In this document: piece by piece, positions 22,901-54,179 of the stretch
How the letters are laid out: each line of letters opens with the position of its first letter
Position numbering within the stretch: position 1 is the first letter of the stretch
From: Camarhynchus parvulus
Taxonomy: Eukaryota > Chordata > Aves > Passeriformes > Thraupidae
Reading direction: 5' to 3'
Assembly (NCBI RefSeq): GCF_901933205.1
Contig: NC_044577.1
Location: 1-64,000 of the forward strand
Length of the DNA stretch: 64,000 nt
Program-made: the position numbers and the translations under genes
Notes under the pieces: generated by a model
What the model was told of the DNA's origin: nothing
Seen by the model: only the letters and a program-made list of their open reading frames with translations
The model's database searches: none

Positions 22901-25900
22901 CACATTGCTGAAACAGAAGGCACAAGACAAGAAACCCAAGGCAAAACTGAAGCACACATTGGTTACTGAATTTTTAGCAGAGCCAGGGAAAAAGTCTAGA
23001 GAAGCTATCTGTAAAATACTCACATTCCAATAATCTTTCCCTCCGTAGTGGTCATGAAGAAGGTTTTCAGCTCTGTCTAACATCACTGACCTATTGAAAA
23101 TTGTAAAACTGAGTGCAGTTCCCTTAGGAATAGAATTTACATTATGACGTTTCTTTACACATTTGCTAAGATAAAGCACAGACTATAGTCTGTTTGCTAA
23201 AGGAACACAGGGAATGACGGACAGGCTCCTGGGAATGAGGCTCCTAGGAGACAAATGCTAGCTCTCTACAAGGCAAATTGTGACCCACAGTCTGCTAGGG
23301 AGAGAAGGGAACCATGTCACTCCCTGTGCCTGCTCTCTTCCTGATAAATGGTATCCTGACTCTGGAAGTTAAACACTAACAAGCATTAACCACCCCTCAC
23401 AGTCTTTGTAATAGTTGCTATAGGAGAAATTAGATTTCCAACAGGGAGAGTGATCCAAAGGGGACAAGTGACCTGTGTGATAATGCTCAGCCTCAGAGCA
23501 CACGACAGACTCTGGGAGCAAGCAGAAGATCATGAAAGCAAACCCAGAGAAGGTGTTTTCCACATGTAGAATAAAACGTCCTACAGTAAAACAACAGATC
23601 AAAGAACACAGAGACATTACCAAAATGTGTGGTAGTAGACAGCAGCTTGCCCTTCTCACAAATAAACACAGTTCAGGATTGTGTACTGGAAACATAACTG
23701 CACTATCGAAGTTCTAAGAGAAGAGATTTTGAGAGCTTCAAGTATTCCAGAGCATAAGAGATGTAGATTTAGTTTGTGAGCACACTGATAAGAAAACACA
23801 CAGAGAAATGCTTCTGCTAAAAGGGATCATTATCTGCATCTCCTTCTACTAAAAAGAGAGGAAGCAAATAACCAATCAACTTTGGATTACCACTGCTGAT
23901 CATCAGCTGGACACCTGCACGGAAGGCCCTAAATCACCTGGAAACAGACTAGACTGTGCTGGTGAAGAAGCAGCACTACATCTAACAGGATGATTGTAGG
24001 TGATTGAGGTTACTAATTGAAATGCATTGAAAAGTTTCCTTGAAGTGACCACACTTGAGGGGTAAAAATCCAGTCCTAGGGCAACACAACTGGTTGCCCA
24101 GCCAGAAGGGCAATATGGGAGATCAGAGCTCTGAACAATCATAGTAGCTTGAAGACACTGGCACACATGAAGATAAGGGACATCTCACTGAACATTGCCT
24201 AACAAGATTTCCTGACAGCCTTCATTAAAAGTTTTCTTAAAACTTGGCACAGAAAGGTTCTTGCATGGATTAAAAAAAAAAAGTTTAGAGACAGGGATAA
24301 ACGCATAGTTCTCATTGCAGATGGAGGTCACAAGTGGAAGGTCTCTTCACCATATTCCTAAACAATCTACAGAAGGGCAGGAAAGTAGGTGACACGGCTT
24401 AATTATTTTAAATTCCTCAGAGCAGCTAAGGCCAACTATGAAGAATCAGAGAAATCTGATCACTGGCCAGTGAAGTGGCAGATGAATTCTAACATAGGAG
24501 TGAGCATAGTAAAAAACCACACTCTAACACAGGAGTGAGCGTAGTAAAAAAAACCCAACAAAACCTGGCTTCATCTAATAACTAAAGGTCTTGATGGTCA
24601 GGAATGAGGACAGTTTGATGCCAACATCAAGGCAACACTCAGAGGTCAAAATAAGGAACCTGTGTCTCAAGAATTAGCAGAAAAAGAAGAGAGTGCTTGA
24701 CAGGACATGCCATTTGTACTGCAATGTAATAGGTTTACCCACACACAGTGTGCAGGATCCTGCTGAACTGGTTCCATAAGGTTTGGAGACTGGCAGTGGT
24801 GACAGCCAAAGGCATGGAATGGCTTTCACATGGAGAGCAACTAATGGAGTCAGAACTCTTCCAGGACTGCAGAGGAGACTGCTGAGGGTGAATGTGCCAG
24901 AGATGTAAAATTACATGTGCCGTGGAGTAGAATATGGAACAGCTGATGGTTTAGCATCTCTTACACTGCATGATCTAGGGGATTATTTGATGATACCTTG
25001 GAGGTATGAGTCACAAAAGCTGCCTGAGAAGGAATATAAAGGAGCTCAAGGCTATTTACTCTTAGGTTTGAGCACTGCAATCTTTAACTAAACTTACAGT
25101 TAAGTGTTTCTTGCACTGTAAATTTCTTTTTTATTATTTTAACAGAGTACAATAATTCAGTGGTGAAGTATCTCAACAGTGGACAACCCTTTAAATTCCC
25201 CTTGCTCTTCCCACCTAGCAATGGGGTTGTACAACAATTATAGAACAATATGCAGTTATACAAGGCAACTCACTGTGCTGAAGTGTTCTTCAGAAGCATG
25301 GGAGCCACAATAGAGGCAGATCCTTGGACAGACAAGCAAGAGGCATTTAGGCCTCGTGTTTCCTCATAACCCCAGAACCAGCCCCTAAATGGGAACACAA
25401 AGGATTGGTTCACAGGCTTGTATTTTAAATTAATGCCATATATAGAACAAAACATCCTAAAAAACTACATATGATACAAATAAACCAGCCACCTCCTTTA
25501 TGCTGCTTTTCAGTGTAGCAACAACTTTATAGAATTAGATCTTCTCATATCAATACAACGTTTTACTATTCATGGGCTTTTTAAAAACAAAGTGAACTCC
25601 AAGCACCCAGACATCTACAGTAGGCAAATATCTCTCTGAATACAACTGAAAAGACCAGAAGGAATGCTTGATGTTACCTGTAGTAACCATGTTTGTCTTT
25701 GGAGTACATCAGCTGATCAATGCATGGTTTTTCATCTATTTTTTCTTCCCATGTTCCTTCTTTCCACCCTTCTGCATAGCCTTGTAGCACATAAACCTGT
25801 TCAATAAAGGGCCCACCTGACTCTGAACAGAAGGCAAAGCAAAGGATTTGTAAGCATTAAAACCCACACCATAAAGGTATGAACAAGCATTAGCTACAGT

Positions 25901-27920
25901 TAAAAATCTGCTAGAAATGCTAATATTGCACTACTCTCTCTTCTCCATTTCCCCTATAAAGAAGGAAAGGAAGTTCTGTGAGAGCCAGAAAAGCTAAAAG
26001 GGTCAGGCAATGTGATCACCTGCTATCCCACCCAGGTCTGTGTGATTTAATATGCCAAATGCAACAGAATCACTGTCACCTGGGTAAAACATACCACTGT
26101 GCTGGGTAAAGCACACAGGTTTTCAGTGCTGTAAGCAGCTGCCACAGGAGGAGTGCCTCCAAGAAAAATGCCAAGCACAAGCCCTTCTTCTCCTAAAGTT
26201 CAGGCTCTCAACAAGCATTTTCTTGGCAGGCAGGGAACAGCTCGGCCTTCAGAGCTCTTCGCAGCAGTGTGACATTTGGTGGCCTTTATTTCCTTTGCTG
26301 AACGTGTCAGTGTGCAGTGTTCACCAATCGAACATTTGGTGATTAGCTCAACATGGCATTAAATCCTAAAGGAACCAACTTCACTTTCTTATGGAAAGCC
26401 TTTCTCTTTGACACAAAGAGCAAGGGATATTTCAAGTATGTGCAGTATCAACAATGAAAAAGTAAGTTAAGGGAAGAACCTGCTTTACAGCTTTTACTGC
26501 CCAACTACCATATCCAGGAAAAAGGTGGCTTGTCTGTATTTCAACAAGCTGCCTCTCTCCTTATGGTCTTGTCATTATGGTCAAAACCACACAGAAACAC
26601 TACAGGTGAATTTAACCACAGGTATTAATTGTCCATCTTCGAGAGTCCCAGAAGTCAAGGGGGCAGCAGTGCTACATCAAACAAGCTGCCAAGTAATTGG
26701 GTTATTCCATCCTAGTGACTGTGTAGCTCAGCAAAAGTCCTTCCCATCCCTCCTCTTGCCACCTCTATGATTTTTTTTTTTACAAAAAAGGATAAAAGCC
26801 CCTATAAGGACAAACCTCTTAAGAAACCATGTCAAATATTTAATTAATTGTAGATTGCATGATCCTATACTCCACCTGCAAGGAACTGCTCATATTCGAT
26901 GACAGGGATGTTCTTGTTGAGGCTTGGGATATCAAAGAACTCGGACCAAGCGATCCGGACCTGGAGGATATCAGGGCTCTGCCAGTGATAAAGACGTCCC
27001 CAGGGAGGCAGAACCAACACCCAGTTTTCACTTTTCCGCAGGGTCTTTAGGAGGGAAGCAATGCGAATGTAGACATCTCTGCGAAGGTTGAACCCTTCAG
27101 GGGGGTTTACATCATATAAAAGGTATCTGGGGAGAACAAAGGAATACCATTTTTTCTGGGAGCACATTGAGGCTATTACACATTTTCCTTTTTTACCCTA
27201 CAATCCTGTGATGAAACTGTGGGGAAGAAAGTTGTTCCTCTTTTTGAATTTGTGGTACTCGGAAGGGGAAGAAGTATGGGAAGGCAGAGCAGTATGTGCT
27301 GCAGGGGCCACTAGGGTCTCCTGGCAAGAGGGCACATGAAAGGAGCCTTTCTTGCAGCGGGTCAAGGAGTGAAGAACCTTGCTCATCCTGAGGGTAATGT
27401 GGAGTGCATGGTGAAAATGGTGAAACCGCGGGCATATAACCCAGGCTAACTCTTGTAAGCTGGACACAAAGGCAGGAGGGCGCGCTCCGGAGGAGAAGAA
27501 AACAATGCATCTGGGAGCTAGATAATCCCTGTGGGGTTCGTTACAACACAGGACATTCTACAGACCAAAGCTCTCGGACAGCTGAGATGACACCTTCCAA
27601 AACCGACCCAAAAAAGCACCAGTAGGCGAAGGAGGCCCTTTACCATCTGATGGCCGAGACACGGCGGGGACACCGCACGGCGGGGGAGATCTCGGGGGGC
27701 AGGACCGGCCCGCGGTCGGACGCGGCGGGGCCGCCGCTGCTCACCTGGTGCGCGAGGCGGCAGCGGCGGCGGGCAGCGAGGAGGCGGCGTGGCCAGCGCG
27801 GAGGGCGGCGGGCGGCGGCTCGGAGGCGGCGGCGAGCGACGGCGGGAGGGCGAGCGCGGCCAGGCCAAGCAGCAGCGGCAGCGCCGGGGCACAGCGGCCG
27901 CCAGGCCCCTGCGCCGCCAT
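19938..27920 (-). CDS. POFUT2: GDP-fucose protein O-fucosyltransferase 2
   Basis: POFUT2 transfers fucose from GDP-fucose to Ser/Thr of folded thrombospondin type 1 repeats in the ER lumen. Nine coding exons were placed by splice sites and by resemblance to the human protein, all phases agreeing: 27745-27920, 26876-27126, 25678-25822, 25274-25384, 23024-23090, 21479-21604, 20741-20921, 20372-20495, 19938-20091 (1335 nt, 444 residues; human 429). Residues 1-35 form a hydrophobic signal peptide. NPPEG at 66-70 contains the Glu (69) equivalent to the human catalytic base. HLRRRDF at 307-313 is the donor-binding Arg motif. The C-terminal domain ends HWKIVY. The ATG at 27920 is preferred over an upstream in-frame GTG at 27926. 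The start lies 53 bp after the YBEY stop codon on the same strand. The extra length relative to human lies mainly in the signal/linker, which is Ala-rich and CpG-island encoded. Confidence 0.96.
24370..25020. repeat. Possible ancient repeat in POFUT2 intron 4/5 region
   Basis: Within the intron between 23090 and 25274 is sequence with the feel of an old LINE 3' region, including an internal direct repeat of AGGAGTGAGC.TAGTAAAAAA at about 24497 and 24531. I could not align it convincingly to a CR1 consensus by eye. The rest of this long intron shows nothing I recognise. Confidence 0.3.
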
Positions 27921-27973
27921 GCCCACGCCACGTCCGGGGCGGCGCCGACGGAGCCTCTGCCCCTCTCAGTCTC

Positions 27974-28665
27974 TCAGAAGAGGCCGGCGGTGAGGGGCCG
28001 CAAGCGGGAGCCTGTGAGGCGGTTCAGCTCCTCCAGGATTTGCGCTTCCTTCTGGTACATCTGCGGGAGCAGCGGCGGTCAGCAGGGGGCGAAGCCCGGT
28101 TCCCGTCACCGGGGCCTCCGGTCCTACCCATGCCGGACCCCACACACCCTCCCCGGCCCCAGCGCATCCCGCACCTGCTCCCACTCGGGTTTCGTGTCGT
28201 GCCGGTAGCCGAGCAGGTGGCACAATCCGTGGGCCGCCGTCACCTGCGCGGGGGGCGGGAGCACAACGTGTTACTGACCGAGCCCCATGCCCGCCCCACC
28301 GCCCGCCAGGCCCCAGTGGGGCTCACCGTCAGGACATCGTCAAAATCCTCCCCGGTTTCGCGGCACTGCTGGTGGATGTATTCCACCCCCAGGAAGATGT
28401 CCCCCAGGTTGTACTCGCCGCGGCAACACGGCCGCGGCAGCTCCCCCGCCTCCACTTGGTGGAACGGGAAAGAGAGGACGTCGGTGGGCTCCGGGCAGTG
28501 TCGGTAGACGCCGTTCAGTCGCTGCATCAACGCGTTGCTGGCGCAGACTAGCCCTACGTCGAAGCGGGAGGCGCCCAGGGCGGCGCGCAAGGCACACACG
28601 GCGCGGCGGAGCGGGGCCCGGCGCACGGGCACGGCGCGCTGCGCATTTCGCAGCGCCACGCTCAT
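27974..28665 (-). CDS. YBEY: Endoribonuclease YbeY, mitochondrial rRNA maturation factor
   Basis: YBEY belongs to the UPF0054/YbeY metal-dependent single-strand endoribonucleases; in animals it acts in mitochondria on rRNA and small-subunit assembly. Three exons join in phase: 28327-28665, 28175-28243 and 27974-28060, giving 164 residues, close to human YBEY at 167. The signature runs HGLCHLLGYRH at residues 118-128, with the three zinc-binding His at 118, 122 and 128. PTDVLSFPF and NLGDIFLG are the other conserved family blocks. The ATG at 28665 matches the family N-terminus; the open frame extending further upstream is a GC-rich artefact. It is divergent from MCM3AP, with 386 bp between starts. 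The stop codon lies 53 bp before the POFUT2 ATG, and no AATAAA occurs on this strand between 27974 and 27001, so the transcript must end in or run through POFUT2. Confidence 0.96.
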
Positions 28666-28727
28666 GGCAGCGCCGCTGCCGCCAGCCGACAGCCCACAGG
28701 GCCCCCGCCCACCACAGTGCGCCTCCG

Positions 28728-28950
28728 TCCTGAGGCCCCGCCCACAATCGAGACCACACCCCGTACAAGAGCCCCGCCCACAACCAAGACCACGCCCTGC
28801 ACAAGAACCCCGCCCACCCTTCTGTCCAGCCCTTAATATGCCCGCCCACCTGAATCCCCGCTCACTTAGACCACGCCCACAGGCAAGGCACAACGCTGCT
28901 CCCACCCATCTCCCCGCCCCTAGCGGTCTGCTGCCGCGTAGTCCCGCCCA
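28728..28950. repeat. Repeated GC boxes (CCCGCCCAC) in the shared promoter
   Basis: At least six CCCGCCCAC or CACGCCCAC motifs occur at roughly 28736, 28773, 28808, 28839, 28873 and 28943. The first three lie in an imperfect ~36-bp tandem unit with a recurring GACCAC..CC..TACAAGA/TGCACAAGA phrase. They are candidate SP/KLF-family binding sites; the binding is inference. Confidence 0.65.
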
Positions 28951-29000
28951 CTTTTCCCCTGCACGCCGTCCTCTGCCCCATGGCTAGGGCCTCTCCCCAC

Positions 29001-29010
29001 TGCGCATGCG
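29001..29010. promoter_or_regulatory. NRF1-type site
   Basis: TGCGCATGCG matches the core of the palindromic NRF1 motif and lies 42 bp before the MCM3AP ATG. NRF1 drives many nuclear genes with mitochondrial roles, which would suit YBEY on the other side of the promoter. Binding is inferred from the motif alone. Confidence 0.6.
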
Positions 29011-29051
29011 GGTCGCATTTCGTTCGGCGGTCCGAGGCCGCCTCGGCAGCG

Positions 29052-49398
<20,347 letters not shown>

Positions 49399-50700
49399 GC
49401 CTAGCTGAGACATGGAGACTCAGGAAAGAAGTCCAGGTCCAGGCAATTGAACAGATAGACTCCTGGGCATGTTCTGGAACAAGCAGATGTTCTCCTGGGA
49501 TGAGAACACGGAGCAGCTATGGGGCCTGGGCCCTTCTCACATGCGGGGCACAGGGTGAGCATGTCATGGATGGTCTGGGACTCCCTCCTTTTCTGCTCCA
49601 CAGGCACAGAGACAAGTCAAATGCTTTTTCTTAGAATGCCTTAAATGACAGTGGTGGTTTTTCTTTCTCCCAGCTCTCACTATGGGTAAACACAGCTTCA
49701 TCAGGTTCAGCTGTAGGGTAGCACGGGCTCCTGGGAACATTGGGGCAATTGCTGTCCATAGCCACAGTCTCTGAAATGTTATGTCAGTCTGTGCTTCCTT
49801 CATGCAGGAACTGCCTTGCAGCAGCACTGTGGTTTGGAATTCCTATTCTCTTTCCAGGAATGTCAAAACGGTCATTCTCAAGTTGGAGCAGCACTTGGCC
49901 ACGATTTTTGTACTTCTTGTTGCTCAGTGCAAATTCAGAAGGACTTTTGTTGTTCTGGGCCCAAGTTCTATTTTATTCAAGGTTTTCAGCATTAAAAATA
50001 TGTGAGGTGCTTATTCCACAGATTCCATGTCATGCTGGAAAACAGGATGCTTCTTCAGTCTTCAGTAAACAGCTATGGAGAAACAATTTTCCTCTTGTTA
50101 TTTTTTTGGAAGAGCAAATAGCCTGCATTCTCCAGCATTTAAAAACCTTAGGAAATTGAAGGCCCTTGGTTTTGGTTTAATTGCCAGTAAATAATTTGAA
50201 GATGTACTTCATGTCTGCAGTACTCCAGTACAGTTCATCTTTTTCTTTTTCTTACAAAATCAGCCAGTTTTTCTCAAACAGAGCCTTCTGCCAGGTTGAA
50301 TATAAATTACTGCACTAAACTGATTATCTTGCCTGCCCAACCCAAGTTGAAATCCTCAGTAGTGTGAAACTCTCTTTGCCTTCCAAAAAAGTAATTTTAC
50401 AGTTTTTTAAAAATAGCATTTCATTTGTAGTATTTATCTTAAACCCAAAATAGCAATAGTACCTTAATGCTAAGTTGAAATAAATTTAAATTGGAAAGGG
50501 TGTGCTTTAAGGCTGTTCCTGCTCCATGCGCTTTTGTTGGGCTTAGTTTTGTTGTTTAAGTGGTTCCGTGTGAACGGGAACCTGTGACCTGCTTTTGATG
50601 TTCTCAGTTTACGTGAAATTCAGCTGTCAAAACCCCACTGAGCTTTGGGAGCGTGGCTTATACTGTTTGCTGTAAATTGTGTTTTGTATGTAATAAAATT
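49399..50700 (+). other. MCM3AP: MCM3AP 3' untranslated region
   Basis: Downstream of the stop codon the sequence is AT-rich without conserved coding potential. It ends at AATAAA (50692-50697) followed by a GT-rich stretch. An AAATAAA near 50478 is an alternative earlier signal. Confidence 0.6.
50692..50697 (+). terminator. MCM3AP: MCM3AP polyadenylation signal
   Basis: AATAAA followed within 20-30 bases by TGGCTTG/GGTGG GT-rich sequence. It precedes the compositional change into the tRNA cluster, so it is the best candidate for the gene end. Confidence 0.6.
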
Positions 50701-50901
50701 TTTAGTGGCTTGAAAGGTGGCCTCATTCCTCTGTAAAAGCTCCGGCTGAGGGATGCTTTTGAGGGGGAAGGGAGTGGGGAGGGTGGCTGCTGTCTGTTAC
50801 GTGGGGGCTGTCTGGGGTACAGGTGTGGGGGCCTCATCTTGTTCTGGCCTCCCCCCTATCGTTTATCAGTTGATGGAGAACCCGGGGCAGCAGTAAAATC
50901 T

Positions 50902-50983
50902 CGACGAGGGTGGGATTCGAACCCACGCGTGCAGAGCACAATGGATTAGCAGTCCATCGCCTTAACCACTCGGCCACCTCGTC
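50902..50983 (-). tRNA. tRNA-Ser (GCT)
   Basis: An 82-nt serine tRNA with acceptor stem GACGAGG/CCTCGTC, intact A box (TGGCCGAGTGG) and B box (GGTTCGAATCC), long variable arm and anticodon GCT at 50948-50950 (complement). A T4 run follows within ten bases as a Pol III terminator. It is nearly identical to the copies at 51410 and 60528. Confidence 0.96.
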
Positions 50984-51202
50984 CCAGCGCGTGTTTCCCC
51001 ACTCTGCCCGCCCCCCCCACGCGTGGGAACCACTCGTCCCACGCCTTCTTCCTCCCCGCGCCTTTGAGGGTCCCACCCCGTGGGAGCCGCCCGCCGCGGG
51101 GGCCGGACGAAGGCGTCGGTAGTGTCTGGCCGGGCGCACTGCGGAGCCACCTCGGCTGGTCACGGGGGAACAAAAAAAGACCCCAGTAAACCGCAAAAAT
51201 AC

Positions 51203-51275
51203 TGCCCTCTCTGAGGCTCGAACTCAGGACCTTCAGATTATGAGACTGACGCGCTGCCTACTGCGCTAAGAGGGC
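51203..51275 (-). tRNA. tRNA-Met (CAT), elongator
   Basis: A 73-nt tRNA with acceptor stem GCCCTCT/AGAGGGC and discriminator A; anticodon CAT spans 51240-51242 (complement). The A box TAGCGCAGTAGG and B box GTTCGAGCC are intact. The sequence is of the elongator type. It lies head-to-head with the Ser-GCT gene at 51410, 134 bp apart. Confidence 0.95.
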
Positions 51276-51409
51276 GTTGGCACAAGCCGCTGGCATTGGG
51301 CCTCCGGCGGGCGAGCAGGCGACGAGACCAGGACGGGCCTTGGGGCAGGGCGGGAAGCGGCTGCGGCGGCCGCGTCAGGCCGGCAGGGGGCGACAGGCTT
51401 CCGCAGTGG

Positions 51410-51491
51410 GACGAGGTGGCCGAGTGGTTAAGGCGATGGACTGCTAATCCATTGTGCTCTGCACGCGTGGGTTCGAATCCCACCCTCGTCG
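51410..51491 (+). tRNA. tRNA-Ser (GCT)
   Basis: Identical in sequence to the inverted gene at 50902-50983 as far as can be read, including the 3' flank GAGATTTT with its Pol III terminator. All stems pair and the anticodon loop is CTGCTAA. The pair forms an inverted duplication around the Met gene. Confidence 0.96.
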
Positions 51492-51499
51492 AGATTTTG

Positions 51500-52549
51500 C
51501 TGCCGCGCGGGGGGAGCTGGAGACCATCGGGGTGGGCTCGGATTATTGCGGCACATGGGGACTCGGCGGGGGCGGGAGGGGAAATGGTACCAGCTAGTGC
51601 CTGGGCTACACTGGCATCTGCATCCTCTCCAGGATCAAAAGTCACCCGTGCCCTGGAGATTTTGGGAAGGGGATGGCAGAAGACATTGACGTAATGTCTA
51701 AAGGGCCAGCCAAGGTCCTCATGTAGAGGGGCAGATAGTCTCCTATCCAAGACGCATGGAGAAGAAAGCACTTAGAAATCGTTACAAGAGCGATTACTGC
51801 CGAAAGTGGCTGGTGACCAGTCAGGCGATAGCCTTCTGAAACCTAGAGTGTAATAGGGAAGTAAACTGGGACAAAGGAAGTGTGAAACCGTGGATGGATA
51901 CCCTGGATACTGCGGGGAGAGCAGGCAAAGAAGGTATAGGAGGGATTTTCCCATCACAGTTGTTGTTAATTATGCCCGTTCATTGTAACTTGGAAAAAAG
52001 CAGCAAAGAGGGCAAAAGACAAAGTGCAAATCTGATCCTGCACGTGGTGGGAGCCCAGAGGGGCAGAGGAAGGTGCCCTGGCCCCACACCACGCCTAGCC
52101 CCCACTGGCACCGAGATGCTGGGTGTGGCTGTAGGTGACTTACCTGGAGAGGGATCCAAACAGCTCCCTTCTCCCCAGCCAGCGGGGATTAGCCCTCTCC
52201 TATGGCTCATCCTGGCCATTGGACATGTCTGGGCACCCTGGGAAGGTACCTGAGATGCTGCCAGGTCCCTCCAGCCAAGTGTAGGAACCTGGAGGGTGGG
52301 CTGTGGGCTAGGCAGCCATGCCGAGGGAGACAGATCCTGCTTGCTGCTTGTGGGGCTTGCAGGCACCACAGGGCAGGGGCAGGTCCTGGGTGGGAGGGAC
52401 ACCTTGGTGAATTTTTATGTCCAGTGAGGGACCCTGAAATAAGCTTTCAGTAAAAACGTGCACCCAAACTGCTCTGAGTCAGTATCATCGTAGTGAGGGG
52501 CAAACGGGCAGTGCCCCCAGCTTGTGCCAGAGAGGAAAACCAGACTCCC
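51500..52549. other. Spacer in the tRNA cluster
   Basis: No gene or RNA was recognised. It has mixed composition and short frames only. Confidence 0.4.
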
Positions 52550-52623
52550 AGGCGCCATTGGAAGTCGAATCCAGGATCTCCTGTTTACATGACAGATATG
52601 TTAACCAGCTGAGCCAGAGCCCC
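52550..52623 (-). pseudogene. Degenerate tRNA-Thr (TGT)
   Basis: A tRNA-like fold can be traced with D-arm GGCTCAGCTGGTTAA, anticodon loop CATGTAA (TGT) and T-arm CTGGATTCGACTTCC. The acceptor stem has mismatches (GGGGCTC against TGGCGCC) and the T stem is broken. It is related to the copy at 59847-59920. Confidence 0.65.
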
Positions 52624-52890
52624 CACCTGCCTCACTGCCGGAGTGCCCCATGGCCACAGACACAGCCCTTCCCATGCCATCGCCATCCCGCTGCCAACTC
52701 AAAAATAGGGTCACTCTGCAGGGCCAGGGGGCTGGGACTCCAGGGACAGGGCACAGCCCCATGTGACGCTCTGTGTGCCACGCTAAGCTGAAAGCCCTAC
52801 GCGTGTCCCTGAGGGATAAAAGGCGATGGCCGGGTCCCGTCGGGCTTTGCACCGGCTAGACGGGAGGAGGGTGATGATGCCCAAAACCAA

Positions 52891-52962
52891 GGGCTCGTCC
52901 GGGATTTGAACCCGGGACCTCTCGCACCCTAAGCGAGAATCATACCCCTAGACCAACGAGCC
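52891..52962 (-). tRNA. tRNA-Pro (AGG)
   Basis: A canonical 72-nt proline tRNA: acceptor GGCTCGT/ACGAGCC, anticodon loop TTAGGGT, B box GGTTCAAATCC. The 3' flank runs TTGGTTTTGGGC, giving a T4 terminator. Immediately 5' of it (53000-53025) is a (CCCCG)n tract, G-rich on the coding strand. Confidence 0.96.
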
Positions 52963-52999
52963 GCGGCGCCAGCTCCTTCCCACAAGGCCCCACTCTCCC

Positions 53000-53026
53000 G
53001 CGCCCCGCCCCGCCCCGCCCCGCCGC
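53000..53026. repeat. (CCCCG)n simple repeat
   Basis: About five CCCCG units directly upstream of the tRNA-Pro at 52891-52962. On the tRNA coding strand it is G-rich and could form a quadruplex. Confidence 0.75.
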
Positions 53027-53042
53027 CCGCAAGGCCCATGGG

Positions 53043-53371
53043 TGTTGGAAAGGAGAAGTTGACGCTGACCAGACAAAAATCCTGTGTTTGAGTAAGAATT
53101 TATGCATCATGTATGAAGTGTATGAATATGCAACAGGCTGTTGCTCTTAAGGATTACTCCTTTTGTTAGAGGGGTGTCCTTTTTCCCAGGCCCATGCTGC
53201 CTGGAAAAAGGTACCCGGGCGTCCGTAACTCTTGGTCTTTATTGTCTCATATTGTCTTAAATCCTGATTGTCCAAATTATTATTACTCTGATTGTATTAC
53301 TATTTTTATAACCATTTTTATTACTATTAAACTTTTAAAATTTTGAAAACAAGTGATTGGCGTTTTTCACA
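53043..53371 (+). mobile_element. Short LTR, ERV-like
   Basis: The element starts TGTTGGAAAGG and ends GCGTTTTTCACA. An ATTAAA signal is followed by an AT-rich stretch, then AACAAGTGATTGGCG, an arrangement typical of the 3' half of avian ERV-L-type LTRs. No internal region or exact target duplication was found. Confidence 0.5.
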
Positions 53372-53513
53372 TTGGAAGAACAGTGTCCCCTGCCTCATTT
53401 CTCAGGGTATGTGTTTTAGAGTGGAAGTAGTCCTGAATTCAGCTGTTGCATGAATCTGCCTACTTGGCACACACTACCCTCCTCCTTCTGAGCTGCTCCC
53501 CTCAGCATCGATT

Positions 53514-53551
53514 TTCACCCCAAGAGACATCCTGAGCCCTGTGGGGAAGTT
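53514..53551 (+). repeat. Diverged third copy of the 54625-element 5' edge
   Basis: CACCCCAAGAGACA..CTGAG followed by CCCTGTGGGGAAG matches the first ~34 bases of the inverted duplication at 54625 and 59493 with three substitutions. Similarity then fades. It shows that this sequence was already repetitive before the recent inverted duplication. Confidence 0.6.
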
Positions 53552-53861
53552 AAAAAACACCTTCTATGCTCTGCAGCCTCCAGGCACGGTAGGGAAACAG
53601 CCACAAGATTTTTATACAACCTTGGGATGCCAGGACACAGCACCAGGCCTTTCATGGAGAGCTCTGGCAGCCTCACAAGCAGCAGAGGGGTGGTTGAGAA
53701 GACACAAGGACATGGAGAATGCTTAGGGGTTGATCTGAACTACATCTCTCTCCCCCAGCAGCATTTTGCCGCCAGTCCTTTGGAGTCCATCTTTCCTACA
53801 GGGATGTGCCCAGCTAAAAAGGGTCACCCTCAGTGCTGGACATGGTGGGTGGCCAAAAGCA

Positions 53862-53933
53862 AAAGATATCTGGGAGTTGAACCCAGGACCTCCTACACCC
53901 ACAGCAAAAATCACACCTCTTGACCAATGAGCC
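53862..53933 (-). pseudogene. Degenerate tRNA-Pro (TGG-like)
   Basis: Read on the minus strand it follows the proline tRNA but with many changes: D-arm GGTCAAGAGG, loop TGTGGGT in which the invariant U33 is replaced, B box GGTTCAACTCC and a broken acceptor stem. The downstream flank keeps the TTTTGGCCACC phrase typical of the proline copies here. Confidence 0.7.
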
Positions 53934-54179
53934 AAGATGCACCTCTTTTGTCCCCCACTCTACATCTCCCAGACCCTGTTGGGGGTTCAGGGGTAGCCAG
54001 GGCTCTGTGCGGCCTCACCCACTCGGGAGCAGGGAGGTGCCTCTTGCTGTAGCCACGAGATGCCAGCTGCAGCACGTGTGAGTCGCAGCCGCTCTTTGCT
54101 CCGTCAATGGCGCTCCCCGGCCCTTGCAGCAGTTGGAATGGGCGGTGGTTTTTGCGGCACGTTTTGCTGTGGGGCACGG

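Larger units (their letters stand above)
28666..29051. promoter_or_regulatory. Bidirectional YBEY/MCM3AP promoter
   Basis: The two start codons face away from each other across 386 bp. The gap has no TATA box and is full of GC-box/KLF-type CCCGCCCAC and CACGCCCAC motifs, with an NRF1-type palindrome near the MCM3AP start. A shared divergent promoter also fits the head-to-head YBEY/MCM3AP arrangement known in human. Confidence 0.8.

Noticed and set aside
27921..27926. GTG start two codons before the POFUT2 ATG
   Set aside because: GTG is not a normal start in vertebrate nuclear genes; the ATG at 27920 begins a good signal peptide.
28666..28905. In-frame extension of YBEY upstream of 28665
   Set aside because: The extension is read from the GC-box repeat region, is Gly/Arg-rich and has no counterpart in the YbeY family; the ATG at 28665 matches the known N-terminus.
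28980..29051. Upstream in-frame ATG for MCM3AP giving 24 extra residues
   Set aside because: It overlaps the NRF1-type promoter motif, and the downstream ATG at 29052 starts the FG-rich sequence expected of the family; the extension has no similarity to it.
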